Shown here piece by piece: positions 16,982-25,843 of a stretch of DNA of 64,000 nt. The stretch's first letter is position 1. The number at the start of each line of letters is the position of its first letter. A program made the position numbers and the translations under genes. This DNA is from Streptomyces atratus (GTDB lineage Bacteria; Actinomycetota; Actinomycetes; Streptomycetales; Streptomycetaceae): contig NZ_FPJO01000004.1 of the NCBI RefSeq assembly GCF_900119365.1, positions 186,001 through 250,000 on the forward strand, given 5' to 3'. The notes under the pieces were generated by a model, which was given only the letters and a program-made list of their open reading frames with translations, was not told the DNA's origin and searched no databases.

Positions 16982-18481
16982 ATGACAGGTGTACGGAGCA
17001 GCACAGTCGACGGAGTCCTGGCGCGCAGCGCCCGGCGCACCCCGGAGCACACCGCTCTGCGGTACGCGGACAGGTCATGGACGTACGCTGAGCTCGACGC
17101 GGCCGTCAGCACCGCCGCCGCCGTCCTCGCCGGCGAGCACGGACTGCGCCCCGGCGACCGGGTCGCCTGCTACGCGCACAACTCCGACGCGTATCTGATC
17201 GGCTTTCTCGGCTGCGCCCGCGCGGGCCTGGTTCACGTACCGGTCAACCAGAACCTCACCGGCGACGACCTCACGTACATCCTCGAACAGTCCGGCAGCG
17301 CCCTCGTCCTCACCGACCCGGACCTCGCCGACCGGATTCCGGCCGCGTTCCCCGTAAGCCCGCTGCGCGACGCACCGGACTCCCTGCTGGCGGCGACCGC
17401 CACCCCGCGAGCCTTCGTCCCGGAACGCGAACCGGCCGCGGCAGACCTCGTCCAGCTGCTCTACACCTCGGGCACCACCGCGCTGCCCAAGGGCGCGATG
17501 ATGACCCACGGCGCGCTCGTGCACGAGTACGTCAGCGCGATCACGGCGCTCGGTCTGCGGGCCACCGACCGGCCCGTCCACTCGCTGCCGCTCTACCACT
17601 CCGCGCAGATGCATGTCTTCCTGCTTCCGTACCTCGCGGTCGGGGCGCAGAACATCATCCTCGACGTACCCGACGCCGACCGGATCTTCGACCTCGTGGA
17701 GGCGGGGCAGGCCGACAGCGTCTTCGCCCCGCCGACCGTCTGGATCGGCATCTCCCAGCACCCCGGCTTCGCCACCCGCGAACTCGGCGGCCTGCGCAAG
17801 GCGTACTACGGCGCGTCGATCATGCCCGTACCGGTACTGGAGCGGCTGCGTGAACGGCTGCCCGCACTCGCCTTCTACAACTGTTTCGGGCAGAGCGAGA
17901 TCGGCCCGCTCGCCGCCGTCCTCGGACCGGACGAGCACGAGGGCCGGATGGACTCCTGCGGCAGGCCCGTCCTCTTCGTCGAGGCCCGGGTCGTCGACGA
18001 GGACGGCAAGGAGGTCCCCGACGGCACGGCCGGCGAAGTGGTCTACCGGTCGCCCCAGTTGTGCGAGGGCTACTGGGACAAGCCCGAGGAGACGGCGGAG
18101 GCCTTCCGCGACGGCTGGTTCCACTCCGGCGACCTCGCGGTGCGCGACGCCGAAGGGTTCTTCACCGTCGTCGACCGGGTGAAGGACGTCATCAACTCCG
18201 GCGGTGTCCTCGTCGCCTCCCGGCAGGTCGAGGACGCCCTCTACACCCACCCCGCCGTCGCCGAGGCCGCGGTGATCGGGCTGCCGGACGAGCGCTGGAT
18301 CGAGGCCGTCACCGCCGTCGTCGTGCTGCGCGGCGACGCGACGGCGGCCGAACTCGTCGACCACGCCCGCGAGCGGCTGGCCCACTTCAAGGCCCCGAAG
18401 AAGGTCCTCTTCGTGGACGAACTGCCGCGCAACGCCAGCGGGAAGATCCTCAAGCGGGAGCTGCGTGACCGGTTCGCGTGA
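16982..18481 (+). CDS. Acyl-CoA synthetase (FadD-like)
   Basis: 499 residues from ATG 16982. ANL motifs: LLYTSGTTALPKGAMMTH (P-loop), YNCFGQSEIGPL, GWFHSGDLAVRDAEGFFTVVDRVKD and NASGKILKRELR with the catalytic Lys near the C-terminus. It ligates a carboxylic acid to CoA. The gene is transcribed alone and is divergent from the secreted acylase, 150 nt away, so it could reuse fatty acids released by that enzyme (speculative). An open frame continues upstream through the acylase gene in the same phase, but that stretch is antisense and non-homologous. Confidence 0.88.
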   Translation: MTGVRSSTVDGVLARSARRTPEHTALRYADRSWTYAELDAAVSTAAAVLAGEHGLRPGDRVACYAHNSDAYLIGFLGCARAGLVHVPVNQNLTGDDLTYILEQSGSALVLTDPDLADRIPAAFPVSPLRDAPDSLLAATATPRAFVPEREPAAADLVQLLYTSGTTALPKGAMMTHGALVHEYVSAITALGLRATDRPVHSLPLYHSAQMHVFLLPYLAVGAQNIILDVPDADRIFDLVEAGQADSVFAPPTVWIGISQHPGFATRELGGLRKAYYGASIMPVPVLERLRERLPALAFYNCFGQSEIGPLAAVLGPDEHEGRMDSCGRPVLFVEARVVDEDGKEVPDGTAGEVVYRSPQLCEGYWDKPEETAEAFRDGWFHSGDLAVRDAEGFFTVVDRVKDVINSGGVLVASRQVEDALYTHPAVAEAAVIGLPDERWIEAVTAVVVLRGDATAAELVDHARERLAHFKAPKKVLFVDELPRNASGKILKRELRDRFA

Positions 18482-18528
18482 CCGGCCGCCTCCGGTCTCC
18501 CGGTTCGGGCCTCGCTCCGAACGGGTTG

Positions 18529-18552
18529 ATAGGCAAGTCGCTACTTGCCTAT
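18529..18552. promoter_or_regulatory. Perfect 10-bp inverted repeat, ArsR-type operator
   Basis: ATAGGCAAGT-CGCT-ACTTGCCTAT ends 9 nt before the ArsR start codon. The arms are perfect and the 4-nt spacer and total length (24 bp) fit an ArsR/SmtB dimer site. Overlap with the start region predicts autorepression of the two-gene operon. Confidence 0.8.
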
Positions 18553-18561
18553 GGTGGGGTC

Positions 18562-18855
18562 ATGGCGGAGGATGTCTTCAAGGCGCTGGCCGACCCCACC
18601 CGTCGGCGCATCCTGGACGAACTGGTGGAACGGGACGGCCAGACACTGTTCGAGATCTGCACCCGGCTGGTCACCAAACACGGCCTGGGGCTGTCCCGCC
18701 AGGCGATCAGCCAGCATCTGGCCGTACTGGAATCGGCGGGCCTGGTCCTTTCGCGACGCCAGGGCCGCTACAAGTTCCACGACCTCGACACCGAACCCCT
18801 TGAGCGCATCGTGACCCGGTGGCTCAGGCCCGATGCACCGGAGAACACCCCATGA
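18562..18855 (+). CDS. ArsR-family transcriptional regulator
   Basis: 97 residues. It is a compact winged-helix repressor: VFKALADPTRRRILDELVERDGQTLFEIC, recognition helix around SRQAISQHLAVLESAGLV, wing SRRQGRYKFHDLD. No CxC metal-binding motif is present, so a thiol, organic ligand or protein signal is more likely than metal. A perfect 24-bp operator precedes it and it is ATGA-coupled to a VOC protein gene, a common ArsR-glyoxalase pair in actinobacteria. Confidence 0.9.
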   Translation: MAEDVFKALADPTRRRILDELVERDGQTLFEICTRLVTKHGLGLSRQAISQHLAVLESAGLVLSRRQGRYKFHDLDTEPLERIVTRWLRPDAPENTP

Positions 18856-19241
18856 GGATCCACCTGTCCAGCGTCTTCGTGGACGACCAGGACAAGGCCC
18901 TGCGCTTCTACACCGAGGTGCTGGGCTTCGTGAAGAAGCACGACGTTCCGCTGGGCGAGGCCCGGTGGCTGACCGTGGTCTCGCCGGAGGACCCCGACGG
19001 CACGGAACTGCTCCTCGAACCCTCCGGCCATCCCGCGGTGCAGCCGTACAAGACGGCGCTGGTCGAGGACGGCATCCCGGCCACCTCCTTCGCGGTGGAC
19101 GACGTACCCGCGGAGTTCGACCGGCTGAGCGGGCTCGGGGTGCGCTTCACCCAGGAGCCGCTGGAGATGGGCCCGGTCACGACCGCGGTTCTGGACGACA
19201 CCTGCGGCAACCTGATCCAGATCGTGCACAGCGAGCAGTGA
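18852..19241 (+). CDS. VOC-family (glyoxalase/bleomycin-resistance) protein
   Basis: 129 residues, with two beta-alpha-beta-beta-beta modules: HLSSVFVDDQDKALRFYTEVLGF and VRFTQEPLEMGPVTTAVLDDTCGNLIQIV. Likely metal ligands are His4, Glu in the TELLLEP strand and Glu/Gln in the second module. The gene overlaps the ArsR stop by 4 nt and must be co-expressed and autoregulated with it. The substrate (a thiol adduct, dioxygenase substrate or antibiotic) is unknown. Confidence 0.85.
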   Translation: MRIHLSSVFVDDQDKALRFYTEVLGFVKKHDVPLGEARWLTVVSPEDPDGTELLLEPSGHPAVQPYKTALVEDGIPATSFAVDDVPAEFDRLSGLGVRFTQEPLEMGPVTTAVLDDTCGNLIQIVHSEQ

Positions 19242-19264
19242 CCCGGCGCGGCCGCCGGCCGAGG

Positions 19265-19280
19265 GCCCGGACATCCGGGC
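19265..19280. terminator. Weak hairpin between convergent VOC and paaK genes
   Basis: GCCCGG-ACAT-CCGGGC forms a 6-bp GC stem with a 4-nt loop and no T-tract. It is the only clear hairpin in this 79-nt convergent gap. Confidence 0.35.
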
Positions 19281-19320
19281 AGCTCGCGCCGGCGGCGGCA
19301 GCCTCGGGGCAGGACAGGCC

Positions 19321-20610
19321 CTAATGCCCGCCGCGCTCGTCCACGATCCGCTTGAACTTGCCGGCCGACCGCTCCAGCGTCTCCGGATCGACGATTTCGA
19401 CCGTGACCGACACCCCGATCCCGTCCTTGACGGCCGCCGTGATCGACGCCGCGGCCGCCGCCCGCTGCTCCGGAGCGGCCCCCGCCCGCGCCTCCGCCCG
19501 TACGGTCAGCGCGTCGAGACGGCCCTCGCGGGTCAGCCGCAACTGGAAGTGCGGCGCCACGCCCGGCGTGCGCAGCACGATCTCCTCGATCTGGGTCGGG
19601 AAGAGATTCACGCCGCGCAGGATCACCAGATCGTCGCTGCGCCCGGTCACCTTCTCCATCCGCCGGAACACCCGGGCCGTGCCCGGCAGCAGCCGGGTCA
19701 GGTCCCGGGTCCGGTAGCGGATCACCGGCATGGCCTCCTTGGTGAGCGAGGTGAGGACCAGCTCGCCCTCCGCGCCCTCCGGCAGCACCTCGCCGGTGAA
19801 CGGGTCGACGACCTCGGGATAGAAGTGGTCCTCCCAGATGTGCAGGCCGTCCTTCGTCTCGACGCACTCCTGCGCCACACCGGGCCCCATCACCTCCGAG
19901 AGGCCGTAGATGTCGACCGCGTCGATCGCGAACCGCTCCTCGATCTCGCGCCGCATCTCCTCCGTCCACGGCTCGGCACCGAAGATCCCGACTTTCAGCG
20001 AGGTCGTCCGCGGATCGACGCCCTGCCGTTCGAACTCGTCGAGGAGGGTCAGCATGTACGACGGGGTCACCATGATGATCTCGGGACGGAAGTCCTGAAT
20101 CAGCTGGACCTGGCGGGCGGTCATGCCGCCGGAGGCGGGGATGACCGTGCAGCCGAGCCGCTCCGCCCCGTAGTGCGCGCCGAGCCCGCCGGTGAACAGC
20201 CCGTACCCGTACGCCACATGGACCTTCTGCCCGGGCCGTCCGCCGGCGGCCCGGATGGAGCGGGCGACCACGTCGGCCCAGGTGTCCAGGTCCCGCTGGG
20301 TGTAGCCCACGACGGTCGGGCGGCCCGTCGTCCCGCTGGACGCGTGGATCCGGCGTACGCGCTCCTCGGGGACGGCGAACATGCCGAAGGGGTAGTTGTC
20401 CCGCAGGTCGGCCTTGGTCGTGAAGGGGAAGTGGGCAAGATCGGCGAGCGTACGGCAGTCGTCCGGACTCAGCCCGGCCCTGTCGAACGCGGCCCGGTAG
20501 TGGCCGACGTTCTCGTACGCGTGGTGCAGCGTGGCCCGCAGCCGCTCCAGCTGGAGTGCTTCCAGCTCGTCCCGGCCCAGTCGCTCCGCCTCGTCCAGCA
20601 GAAACGTCAT
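19321..20610 (-). CDS. paaK: Phenylacetate-CoA ligase
   Basis: 429 residues from ATG 20610. It matches PaaK in length and motifs: IHASSGTTGRPTVVGYTQRDL (P-loop), GAEPWTEEMRREIE, IYGLSEVMGPGVAQEC, YRTRDLTRLLPGTARVFRRMEKVTGRSDDLVILRGVNLFPTQIEE, and a C-terminal SAGKFKRIVDERGGH with the catalytic Lys. It converts phenylacetate (or a related arylacetate) to its CoA thioester, the entry step of the aerobic Paa pathway. The rest of the pathway is not in the window. A TetR-type palindrome lies 25-42 nt upstream. A longer in-frame start at 20784 is rejected because it has no homology and crosses the operator. Confidence 0.9.
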   Translation of the reverse strand: MTFLLDEAERLGRDELEALQLERLRATLHHAYENVGHYRAAFDRAGLSPDDCRTLADLAHFPFTTKADLRDNYPFGMFAVPEERVRRIHASSGTTGRPTVVGYTQRDLDTWADVVARSIRAAGGRPGQKVHVAYGYGLFTGGLGAHYGAERLGCTVIPASGGMTARQVQLIQDFRPEIIMVTPSYMLTLLDEFERQGVDPRTTSLKVGIFGAEPWTEEMRREIEERFAIDAVDIYGLSEVMGPGVAQECVETKDGLHIWEDHFYPEVVDPFTGEVLPEGAEGELVLTSLTKEAMPVIRYRTRDLTRLLPGTARVFRRMEKVTGRSDDLVILRGVNLFPTQIEEIVLRTPGVAPHFQLRLTREGRLDALTVRAEARAGAAPEQRAAAAASITAAVKDGIGVSVTVEIVDPETLERSAGKFKRIVDERGGH

Positions 20611-20634
20611 CCGGATCTCCCTCTCCCGAGCAGA

Positions 20635-20652
20635 CGACCGATCGTTCGGTCG
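20635..20652. promoter_or_regulatory. TetR-type palindrome upstream of paaK
   Basis: CGACCGATCGTTCGGTCG matches its reverse complement at 16 of 18 positions, with CGACCG/CGGTCG arms. It resembles sites of PaaR-type TetR repressors (recalled). No TetR gene is adjacent. Confidence 0.6.
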
Positions 20653-20782
20653 ATCTTTCGAGAGTAGTAATTCAGGATGTTCCGCCACCTGGCAAGAGGG
20701 GGGACGCAGCTCATCCGCGTCGCGGATTCGCTCATGCCGAACAGGGGTGCGCCGCCCATGGGGCCCTGTTTGGATGGCAGGC

Positions 20783-22306
20783 ATGCCGATCTTCCACGCA
20801 TACGACGGGACCGAACTCGCCTACCGCCTTCTGGGGGAGGGTGCACCGCTGATCTGTCTGCCCGGCGGCCCGATACGGGCCGGGACATACATGGGGGACC
20901 TCGGTGGGCTCTGCGCCCACCGCCGGCTCGTGGTGCCGGATCCGCGCGGCGCCGGGGACTCCGCGGTGCCGGACGACCCGTCGGCCTACCGCTGCGACCG
21001 ACTGGTCGACGACATCGAGGCGCTGCGCGAACACCTCGGCGAGGACCGCGTCGACCTGCTCGCCCACTCCGCCGCAGGGAACCTGGCCGCGCTCTACGCC
21101 GCGCGGTACCCGGAGCGGCTGCGGACGCTCACCCTCGTCACCCCCGGCACCCTGGCGGTCGGCATCGAGGCCACCGAACAGGACTGGCACGAGGCGAGCG
21201 AACTCCGGCGCGACGAACCGTGGTACCCGGCCGCACGGGCCGCCCTGGACGACTTTCTGGCGGGTAGCGCCTCGGACGACGTCCGGGCCGCTGTCGCGCC
21301 GCTCGCCTACGGGCGCTGGGACGAGGCTGCCCGTGCCCATGCCGCAGCCGGGCCCGGACAGACCAACTCCGGTGCCGCCGACTTCTATTACGAGGACGGG
21401 GCCTTCGACCCGGCCGCCACCGTCGCCGCGCTGGCGGTGTTCACCGCGCCGGTGCTCGTCCTCGCGGGGGAGTACGACGGGGGGCCGACCCCGGACCGCG
21501 CCGCCGAACTGGTCGCGCTCTTCCCGAACGCCGAGTTCGTCGTGCAGCGCGGCGCCGCGCACTTCCCGTGGCTGGACGACCCGGGCGCCTTCGTCCGTAC
21601 CGTGGAGGCCTTCCTCGACCCGGACGTGCTCAGTGTGCAGGCCGGTGGCATCCGGCTGGCCCACCGCGTGTGGGGGGACCCGTCGGCCCCGCCCGTCGTA
21701 CTCGCCCACGGCCGCTGCGGCGACAGCCGGACCTGGACCGCGATCGCCGAGCACCTCGCGGCCGAACACCGGGTGTACGCCTTCGACTTCCGCGGCCACG
21801 GGCTCAGCGACTGGCCCGGCCGCTACTCCTTCGAGCTGTTCCGGGACGATCTGCACGCCTTCCTGGAGGCCCGCAACCTGGCGGGAGCCACCGTGATCGG
21901 GCACTCCATGGGAGCCGCTGCCGCCTATCTGCTCGCCGAGCGGGAACCCGGGCTGATCGGCCGGCTCGTCCTGGAGGAGGTGCCGCCGCCGTTCCCGCTC
22001 GATCCGCCGCGCGCCCCCGCCCGACGGCCGGATGAGGCACTGGACTTCGACTGGCCGGTGGTGCCGTCGACCGATGCCCAGCTGAACGGACCGGACCCCG
22101 CCTGGCAGGAACGCCTCGACGAGATCACCGCCCCGACCCTCGTCATCGGCGGCGGCCCCACCAGCCAGATCGCCCAGGAGAGACTGGTCTGGCTGGCGGG
22201 GCGGATACCCGGCGGCCGGTTCGCCACCATCGACGCCGGACACCTCGTCCACACCGAGCGCCCGGACGAATTCCTCGCGGAGTTAAGGAAGTTCGGTCTT
22301 TCCTGA
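20783..22306 (+). CDS. Fused double alpha/beta-hydrolase
   Basis: 507 residues from ATG 20783 (ATG 20774 is an equally possible start). Two complete alpha/beta-hydrolase domains are joined in one chain. Domain 1 (about 1-275) has nucleophile elbow AHSAAG (Ser96) and a late His in GAAHFPW. Domain 2 (about 285-507) has oxyanion-loop LAHGRCGDSRTW, elbow GHSMGA (Ser375), and a late His in DAGHLVHTERP. Both look catalytically intact. A leucine TTA codon occurs at 22283-22285 (residue 501), so full translation should need the bldA tRNA. The gene ends 7 nt from the convergent hydroxylase gene. The substrate is unknown; tandem fusion is uncommon for this fold. Confidence 0.82.
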   Translation: MPIFHAYDGTELAYRLLGEGAPLICLPGGPIRAGTYMGDLGGLCAHRRLVVPDPRGAGDSAVPDDPSAYRCDRLVDDIEALREHLGEDRVDLLAHSAAGNLAALYAARYPERLRTLTLVTPGTLAVGIEATEQDWHEASELRRDEPWYPAARAALDDFLAGSASDDVRAAVAPLAYGRWDEAARAHAAAGPGQTNSGAADFYYEDGAFDPAATVAALAVFTAPVLVLAGEYDGGPTPDRAAELVALFPNAEFVVQRGAAHFPWLDDPGAFVRTVEAFLDPDVLSVQAGGIRLAHRVWGDPSAPPVVLAHGRCGDSRTWTAIAEHLAAEHRVYAFDFRGHGLSDWPGRYSFELFRDDLHAFLEARNLAGATVIGHSMGAAAAYLLAEREPGLIGRLVLEEVPPPFPLDPPRAPARRPDEALDFDWPVVPSTDAQLNGPDPAWQERLDEITAPTLVIGGGPTSQIAQERLVWLAGRIPGGRFATIDAGHLVHTERPDEFLAELRKFGLS

Positions 22307-22313
22307 GTCGCAG

Positions 22314-23942
22314 TCAGGAACGGTGCAGCAGGGTGGTCAGGACCTCGTGGAGGGTGCTCTCGGCATCTGCCACGGGGCCCGCCGACCGCCAGGCCACGAA
22401 ACCGTCGGGGCGCACCAGGACGGCGCCCTCGGACGTCGTCCCGTGGAGCCCGGCCCAGTCCGCGCCGTTCTCCGGCTCCAGATCGGCGCCCGGACCGATG
22501 CCGTACGCCCGGAGCCGGACCGGGAGCCGGTCGGCGACCCGTGCCGCCGCCCGCCGCCACGCCACGTCCGCACCGTCCGTGAGCAGCACCATCGTCTGCT
22601 CGTACAGATCCAGTGTGGACTTGCGCGCGCCGCCCTGATGGACCCACAGATGCGGTGCGCGACTGCCTGGTTCACCGTTCAACTGCACCCCCTGCGGCAC
22701 CACCGGCTGCTCGGGGTCGGTGCCCAGCACCGCGCCGCGGACATAGCGGTAGCCCAGCGCCACACTGAGCATGCCGCCCTGTTTCCCGCCGCCCACTCCG
22801 GGCGCCGCGGAGTACCCCGGGTGGCTGTGCTCGCTGGAGCGTGCCGAAGCCCGTGCGCTCGTCGCCCGTGCCACCGGCAGCCGCTCCGCCTCGTACGTGT
22901 CCAGCAGCCCCGGACCCGCCTCGCCCTTCAGTACGGTGGCCAGCTTCCAGGCCAGGTTGTGCGCGTCCTGGATACCGGTGTTGGATCCGAACGCCCCGGT
23001 GGGGGACATCTCGTGGGCCGAGTCACCGGCGAGGAAGACCCGGCCGGAGGAGTACCGTTCGGCGACCCGCTCCGCGGCGTGCCACGGCGCCTTTCCGGTG
23101 ATCTCGACATCGATGCCCGGAGCGCCGACCGCCGTACGGATGTGCTCGGCACACCGCTCGTCGGTGAAGTCCTCAAGGATTTCGCCGAGTTGGGGCTGCC
23201 ACGGTGCGTGGAACACCCAGTCCTTCTTGTTGTCGACCGGCAACAGGGCACCGTCCGCAGCGGGGTTGGTGAGATAGCAGACGATGAAGCGCCGGTCACC
23301 CAGCACATCGGCGAGCTTCCGGGAGCGGAAGGTGATGCTGACGTTGTGGAAGAGGTCGCCGGGCCCCGTCCGGTCGATGCGCAGCTGTTCGCGGATGGGG
23401 CTGCGCGGCCCGTCGGCCGCGATGAGGTAGTCCGCGCGCACATTGATGTGCTCGCCGGTCTCCCGGTTCTTCAGCGCCGCGTCCACTCCTGACGGGTCCT
23501 GGTCGAAGCTCTGCATCTCGGTGGAGAACCGCAGGTCACCGCCCTGATCCCGGGCCTGCTTCAGCAGCACGGGCTCCAGGTCGTTCTGACTGCACAGGCA
23601 CCAGCCGGTCGGACTGAACCGGGCGATCCCGCCACCCGGGTCGATCTCCTTGAACAGCCACTCCTGATCGTCCCCGGTGAGCGAACGGGCTTGCAGGATA
23701 CCGTGGTTGTCGGCGAGGACCGAGGCCGCCCGCCGGATGCTCGCCTCGGCACCCGCCGTACGGAACACCTCCATCGTGCGGACGTTGTTGCCGCGGCCGC
23801 GCGGGTGTGTCGAGGTGGCCCGGTGCTTCTCGACCAGCAGGTGCTCGATCCCGAGCCGGCCGAGGAAGACCGAGGCGGACAGACCCACCAGGGAGCCGCC
23901 CACGATGAGGACCGGTACGCGAATGTCGACGTTCTCGTTCAT
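22314..23942 (-). CDS. FAD-dependent aromatic polyketide hydroxylase (WhiE ORF VIII-like)
   Basis: 542 residues from ATG 23942, preceded by GGAGC; an upstream start at 24017 lacks homology. It is a class A flavoprotein monooxygenase: FAD-binding VLIVGGSLVGLSASVFLGRLG at residues 10-30, DG motif AADGPRSPIREQL, and GDSAHEMSPTGAFGSNTGIQDAHNLAWKL. The C-terminal thioredoxin-like region is typical of TcmG/PgaE-like polyketide hydroxylases. Its divergent position from the spore-pigment PKS genes matches whiE ORF VIII of S. coelicolor, where it is expressed late in spores. It would hydroxylate the cyclised pigment precursor. Confidence 0.88.
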   Translation of the reverse strand: MNENVDIRVPVLIVGGSLVGLSASVFLGRLGIEHLLVEKHRATSTHPRGRGNNVRTMEVFRTAGAEASIRRAASVLADNHGILQARSLTGDDQEWLFKEIDPGGGIARFSPTGWCLCSQNDLEPVLLKQARDQGGDLRFSTEMQSFDQDPSGVDAALKNRETGEHINVRADYLIAADGPRSPIREQLRIDRTGPGDLFHNVSITFRSRKLADVLGDRRFIVCYLTNPAADGALLPVDNKKDWVFHAPWQPQLGEILEDFTDERCAEHIRTAVGAPGIDVEITGKAPWHAAERVAERYSSGRVFLAGDSAHEMSPTGAFGSNTGIQDAHNLAWKLATVLKGEAGPGLLDTYEAERLPVARATSARASARSSEHSHPGYSAAPGVGGGKQGGMLSVALGYRYVRGAVLGTDPEQPVVPQGVQLNGEPGSRAPHLWVHQGGARKSTLDLYEQTMVLLTDGADVAWRRAAARVADRLPVRLRAYGIGPGADLEPENGADWAGLHGTTSEGAVLVRPDGFVAWRSAGPVADAESTLHEVLTTLLHRS

Positions 23943-24210
23943 CAGTTGCTCCAGCTCGGACGCCGTTCGGATGCATTGTTCAATGCCCTGGTGAGAGCGG
24001 TTCGGACGGCCGCTCACCTGAACGGTTCATAAATCTCGCGCCACCCGGACCAGCGTTTCACGATCGGTCACGGAGACGATGCCCGCGGCCTTGGGGGCGG
24101 ACCATTCGCATCCGCCGGGAGAGTCCCCGCTCCGAATCCACTCGCCAACCGACGGTTGACGGCATGCCACCCGGCTCGGCCACCGAAACCGTCTCGAAGG
24201 AGATCGAAAG
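23943..24210. promoter_or_regulatory. Divergent promoter region of spore-pigment genes
   Basis: This 268-nt gap separates the hydroxylase from the PKS operon and should hold both promoters. A small perfect palindrome, TGAAC-G-GTTCA, lies at 24019-24029, followed by the AT-rich CATAAAT. I cannot place -10/-35 boxes with confidence. In whiE the equivalent divergent promoters are developmentally controlled, one of them by a late sigma factor (recalled). Confidence 0.5.
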
Positions 24211-25332
24211 ATGACCACCACCCTCTCGGAACGGATCTCCCAGTCCGCCTTCGACGGTTCCCGGCTGCGCGTCGTGCTGCTGCTGGACCTCTACGACGGG
24301 GCCCAGAAGGAGTTTCTGGAGGCGTACGAGCACCTGCGCAACCAGGTGGCGTCCGTTCCCGGACACATCAGCGACCAGCTGTGCCAGTCCATCGAGAATC
24401 CCTCCCAATGGCTGATCACCAGCGAATGGGACAGCGCACCCCCCTTCCTCGCCTGGGTGAACAGCGAGGAGCACGTCGCGACGGTCCAGCCGCTGCACAA
24501 CTGCGTGCGCGACACCCGCTCGCTGCGCTTCAGCGTCCTGCGGGAGACCGGGAAGGCCTTCGAGATGGTGCCCGAGACGGCCAAGGGCCGCCTCCAGGCG
24601 TCCCCGCGCCTGGGCGACGGGGTGGTGCGCCACGCGCTCACCTTCACCGTCAAGCCGGGCACCGAGGACATCGTGGCGAAGATCCTGGCCGACTACGACT
24701 CCCCGAACGCACGGGTCGACGAGGACACCCGGCTGCGCCGCACCTCGCTCTTCATGCACGGCAACCGCGTCGTGCGGGCCGTCGAGGTCGAGGGCGACCT
24801 GCTCGCCGCCCTGCGCCACGTCGCCCGTCAGCCCGAGGTCCGGGCCGTCGAAGAGGCCATCAACCCGTATCTGGAGCAGGACCGGGACCTCAGCGACCCG
24901 GACTCCGCCCGGATGTTCTTCACCCGGGCCGCGCTGCCGACCGTCCACCACGTGACCGCCGGCCGGCACAAGGCGGAGGACATCCGCCGGCACGCCCTCT
25001 TCTACCAGGCCAAGGAGGGCTGCGGCATGGCCCTCGCCCGGCTGCTGGCCGAGCACGACGAGGAAGCGGCCGACGACCCGGCGAGCATCATCGACAGCAG
25101 CACCATCTTCCAGCGCGACGACGTCGTCGTCCGCCTCCTCGAAGCGGTCGAACCGATCGACGCGCAGCCCGCCCAGGCGGTGGGCATCGACGGCCCCGGC
25201 AAGGTGGCCAGGCTCGGGCGTCTCCTCGACGCCGGCTGCAACGCCGCACCCACGGACGAGCAGGGCGTCCCGAGCTTCCTCAAGCAGTCCGAGATGACCC
25301 TGATCACGGATCGGCGGGCCATGGAGTCCTGA
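24211..25332 (+). CDS. SchA/CurD-domain protein of spore-pigment cluster (WhiE ORF I-like)
   Basis: 373 residues, with AAGGAG 8 nt upstream of ATG 24211. Residues about 18-110 form a ferredoxin-like ABM-type fold ([50 protein letters not shown]). The middle (about 140-215) repeats a similar fold, and the C-terminal third is the SchA/CurD-like region ([37 protein letters not shown]). Homologues occur almost only as the first gene of spore-pigment PKS clusters (whiE ORF I, schA, curD). The reaction is not established; a cyclase or monooxygenase-like role is possible. It is followed by the cupin gene with 76 nt between. Confidence 0.87.
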   Translation: MTTTLSERISQSAFDGSRLRVVLLLDLYDGAQKEFLEAYEHLRNQVASVPGHISDQLCQSIENPSQWLITSEWDSAPPFLAWVNSEEHVATVQPLHNCVRDTRSLRFSVLRETGKAFEMVPETAKGRLQASPRLGDGVVRHALTFTVKPGTEDIVAKILADYDSPNARVDEDTRLRRTSLFMHGNRVVRAVEVEGDLLAALRHVARQPEVRAVEEAINPYLEQDRDLSDPDSARMFFTRAALPTVHHVTAGRHKAEDIRRHALFYQAKEGCGMALARLLAEHDEEAADDPASIIDSSTIFQRDDVVVRLLEAVEPIDAQPAQAVGIDGPGKVARLGRLLDAGCNAAPTDEQGVPSFLKQSEMTLITDRRAMES

Positions 25333-25408
25333 ACCGCGCATCCGCACCCTGGGGGGTTCTCGCTCAACCCGTCATCACAACGCGCAATGCGCCAGGAGGA
25401 AAACAGTC

Positions 25409-25843
25409 ATGACCATGCACCGGCCACGCATCGTGGATCTCAGCGAGACGCAGCCCAACCGCAGGCGCGGAGGGGATCTTCGCGCCATGCTCACGCCGAC
25501 GGCGGTGGGAGCCACCAGCGGCTTCATGGGGCTGGCGATCGTTCAGCCCGGCGACCGCATCGGCGAGCACTACCACCCGTACTCCGAGGAGTTCGTATAC
25601 GTCGTGAACGGTCTGCTGGAGGTGGACCTGGACGGCGAACCGCACCGGATGCGGCCCGACCAGGGCCTGCTGATCCCTCCCCATGTACGCCACCGATTCC
25701 GCAACGTGGGCGACGTCGAGGCACGCATGGTCTTCCACCTCGGCCCGCTCGCCCCGCGTCCGGAGCTCGGCCACGTCGACACCGAGCACACCGAATCCTC
25801 CGGCCGCGTCGCGCCTCCGGAACGAACGGAGGCCGCCTCATGA
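25409..25843 (+). CDS. Cupin-domain protein of spore-pigment cluster (WhiE ORF II-like)
   Basis: 144 residues with a strong GGAGGA upstream. One cupin barrel: motif 1 [17 protein letters not shown] and motif 2 [13 protein letters not shown] supply the metal-binding His/His/Glu/His set. The position between the SchA/CurD-like gene and KS-alpha matches whiE ORF II. Polyketide cupins act as cyclases or oxygenases on aromatic intermediates; for the whiE protein the role is thought to be in correct pigment formation. The stop overlaps the KS-alpha start (ATGA). Confidence 0.9.
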   Translation: MTMHRPRIVDLSETQPNRRRGGDLRAMLTPTAVGATSGFMGLAIVQPGDRIGEHYHPYSEEFVYVVNGLLEVDLDGEPHRMRPDQGLLIPPHVRHRFRNVGDVEARMVFHLGPLAPRPELGHVDTEHTESSGRVAPPERTEAAS

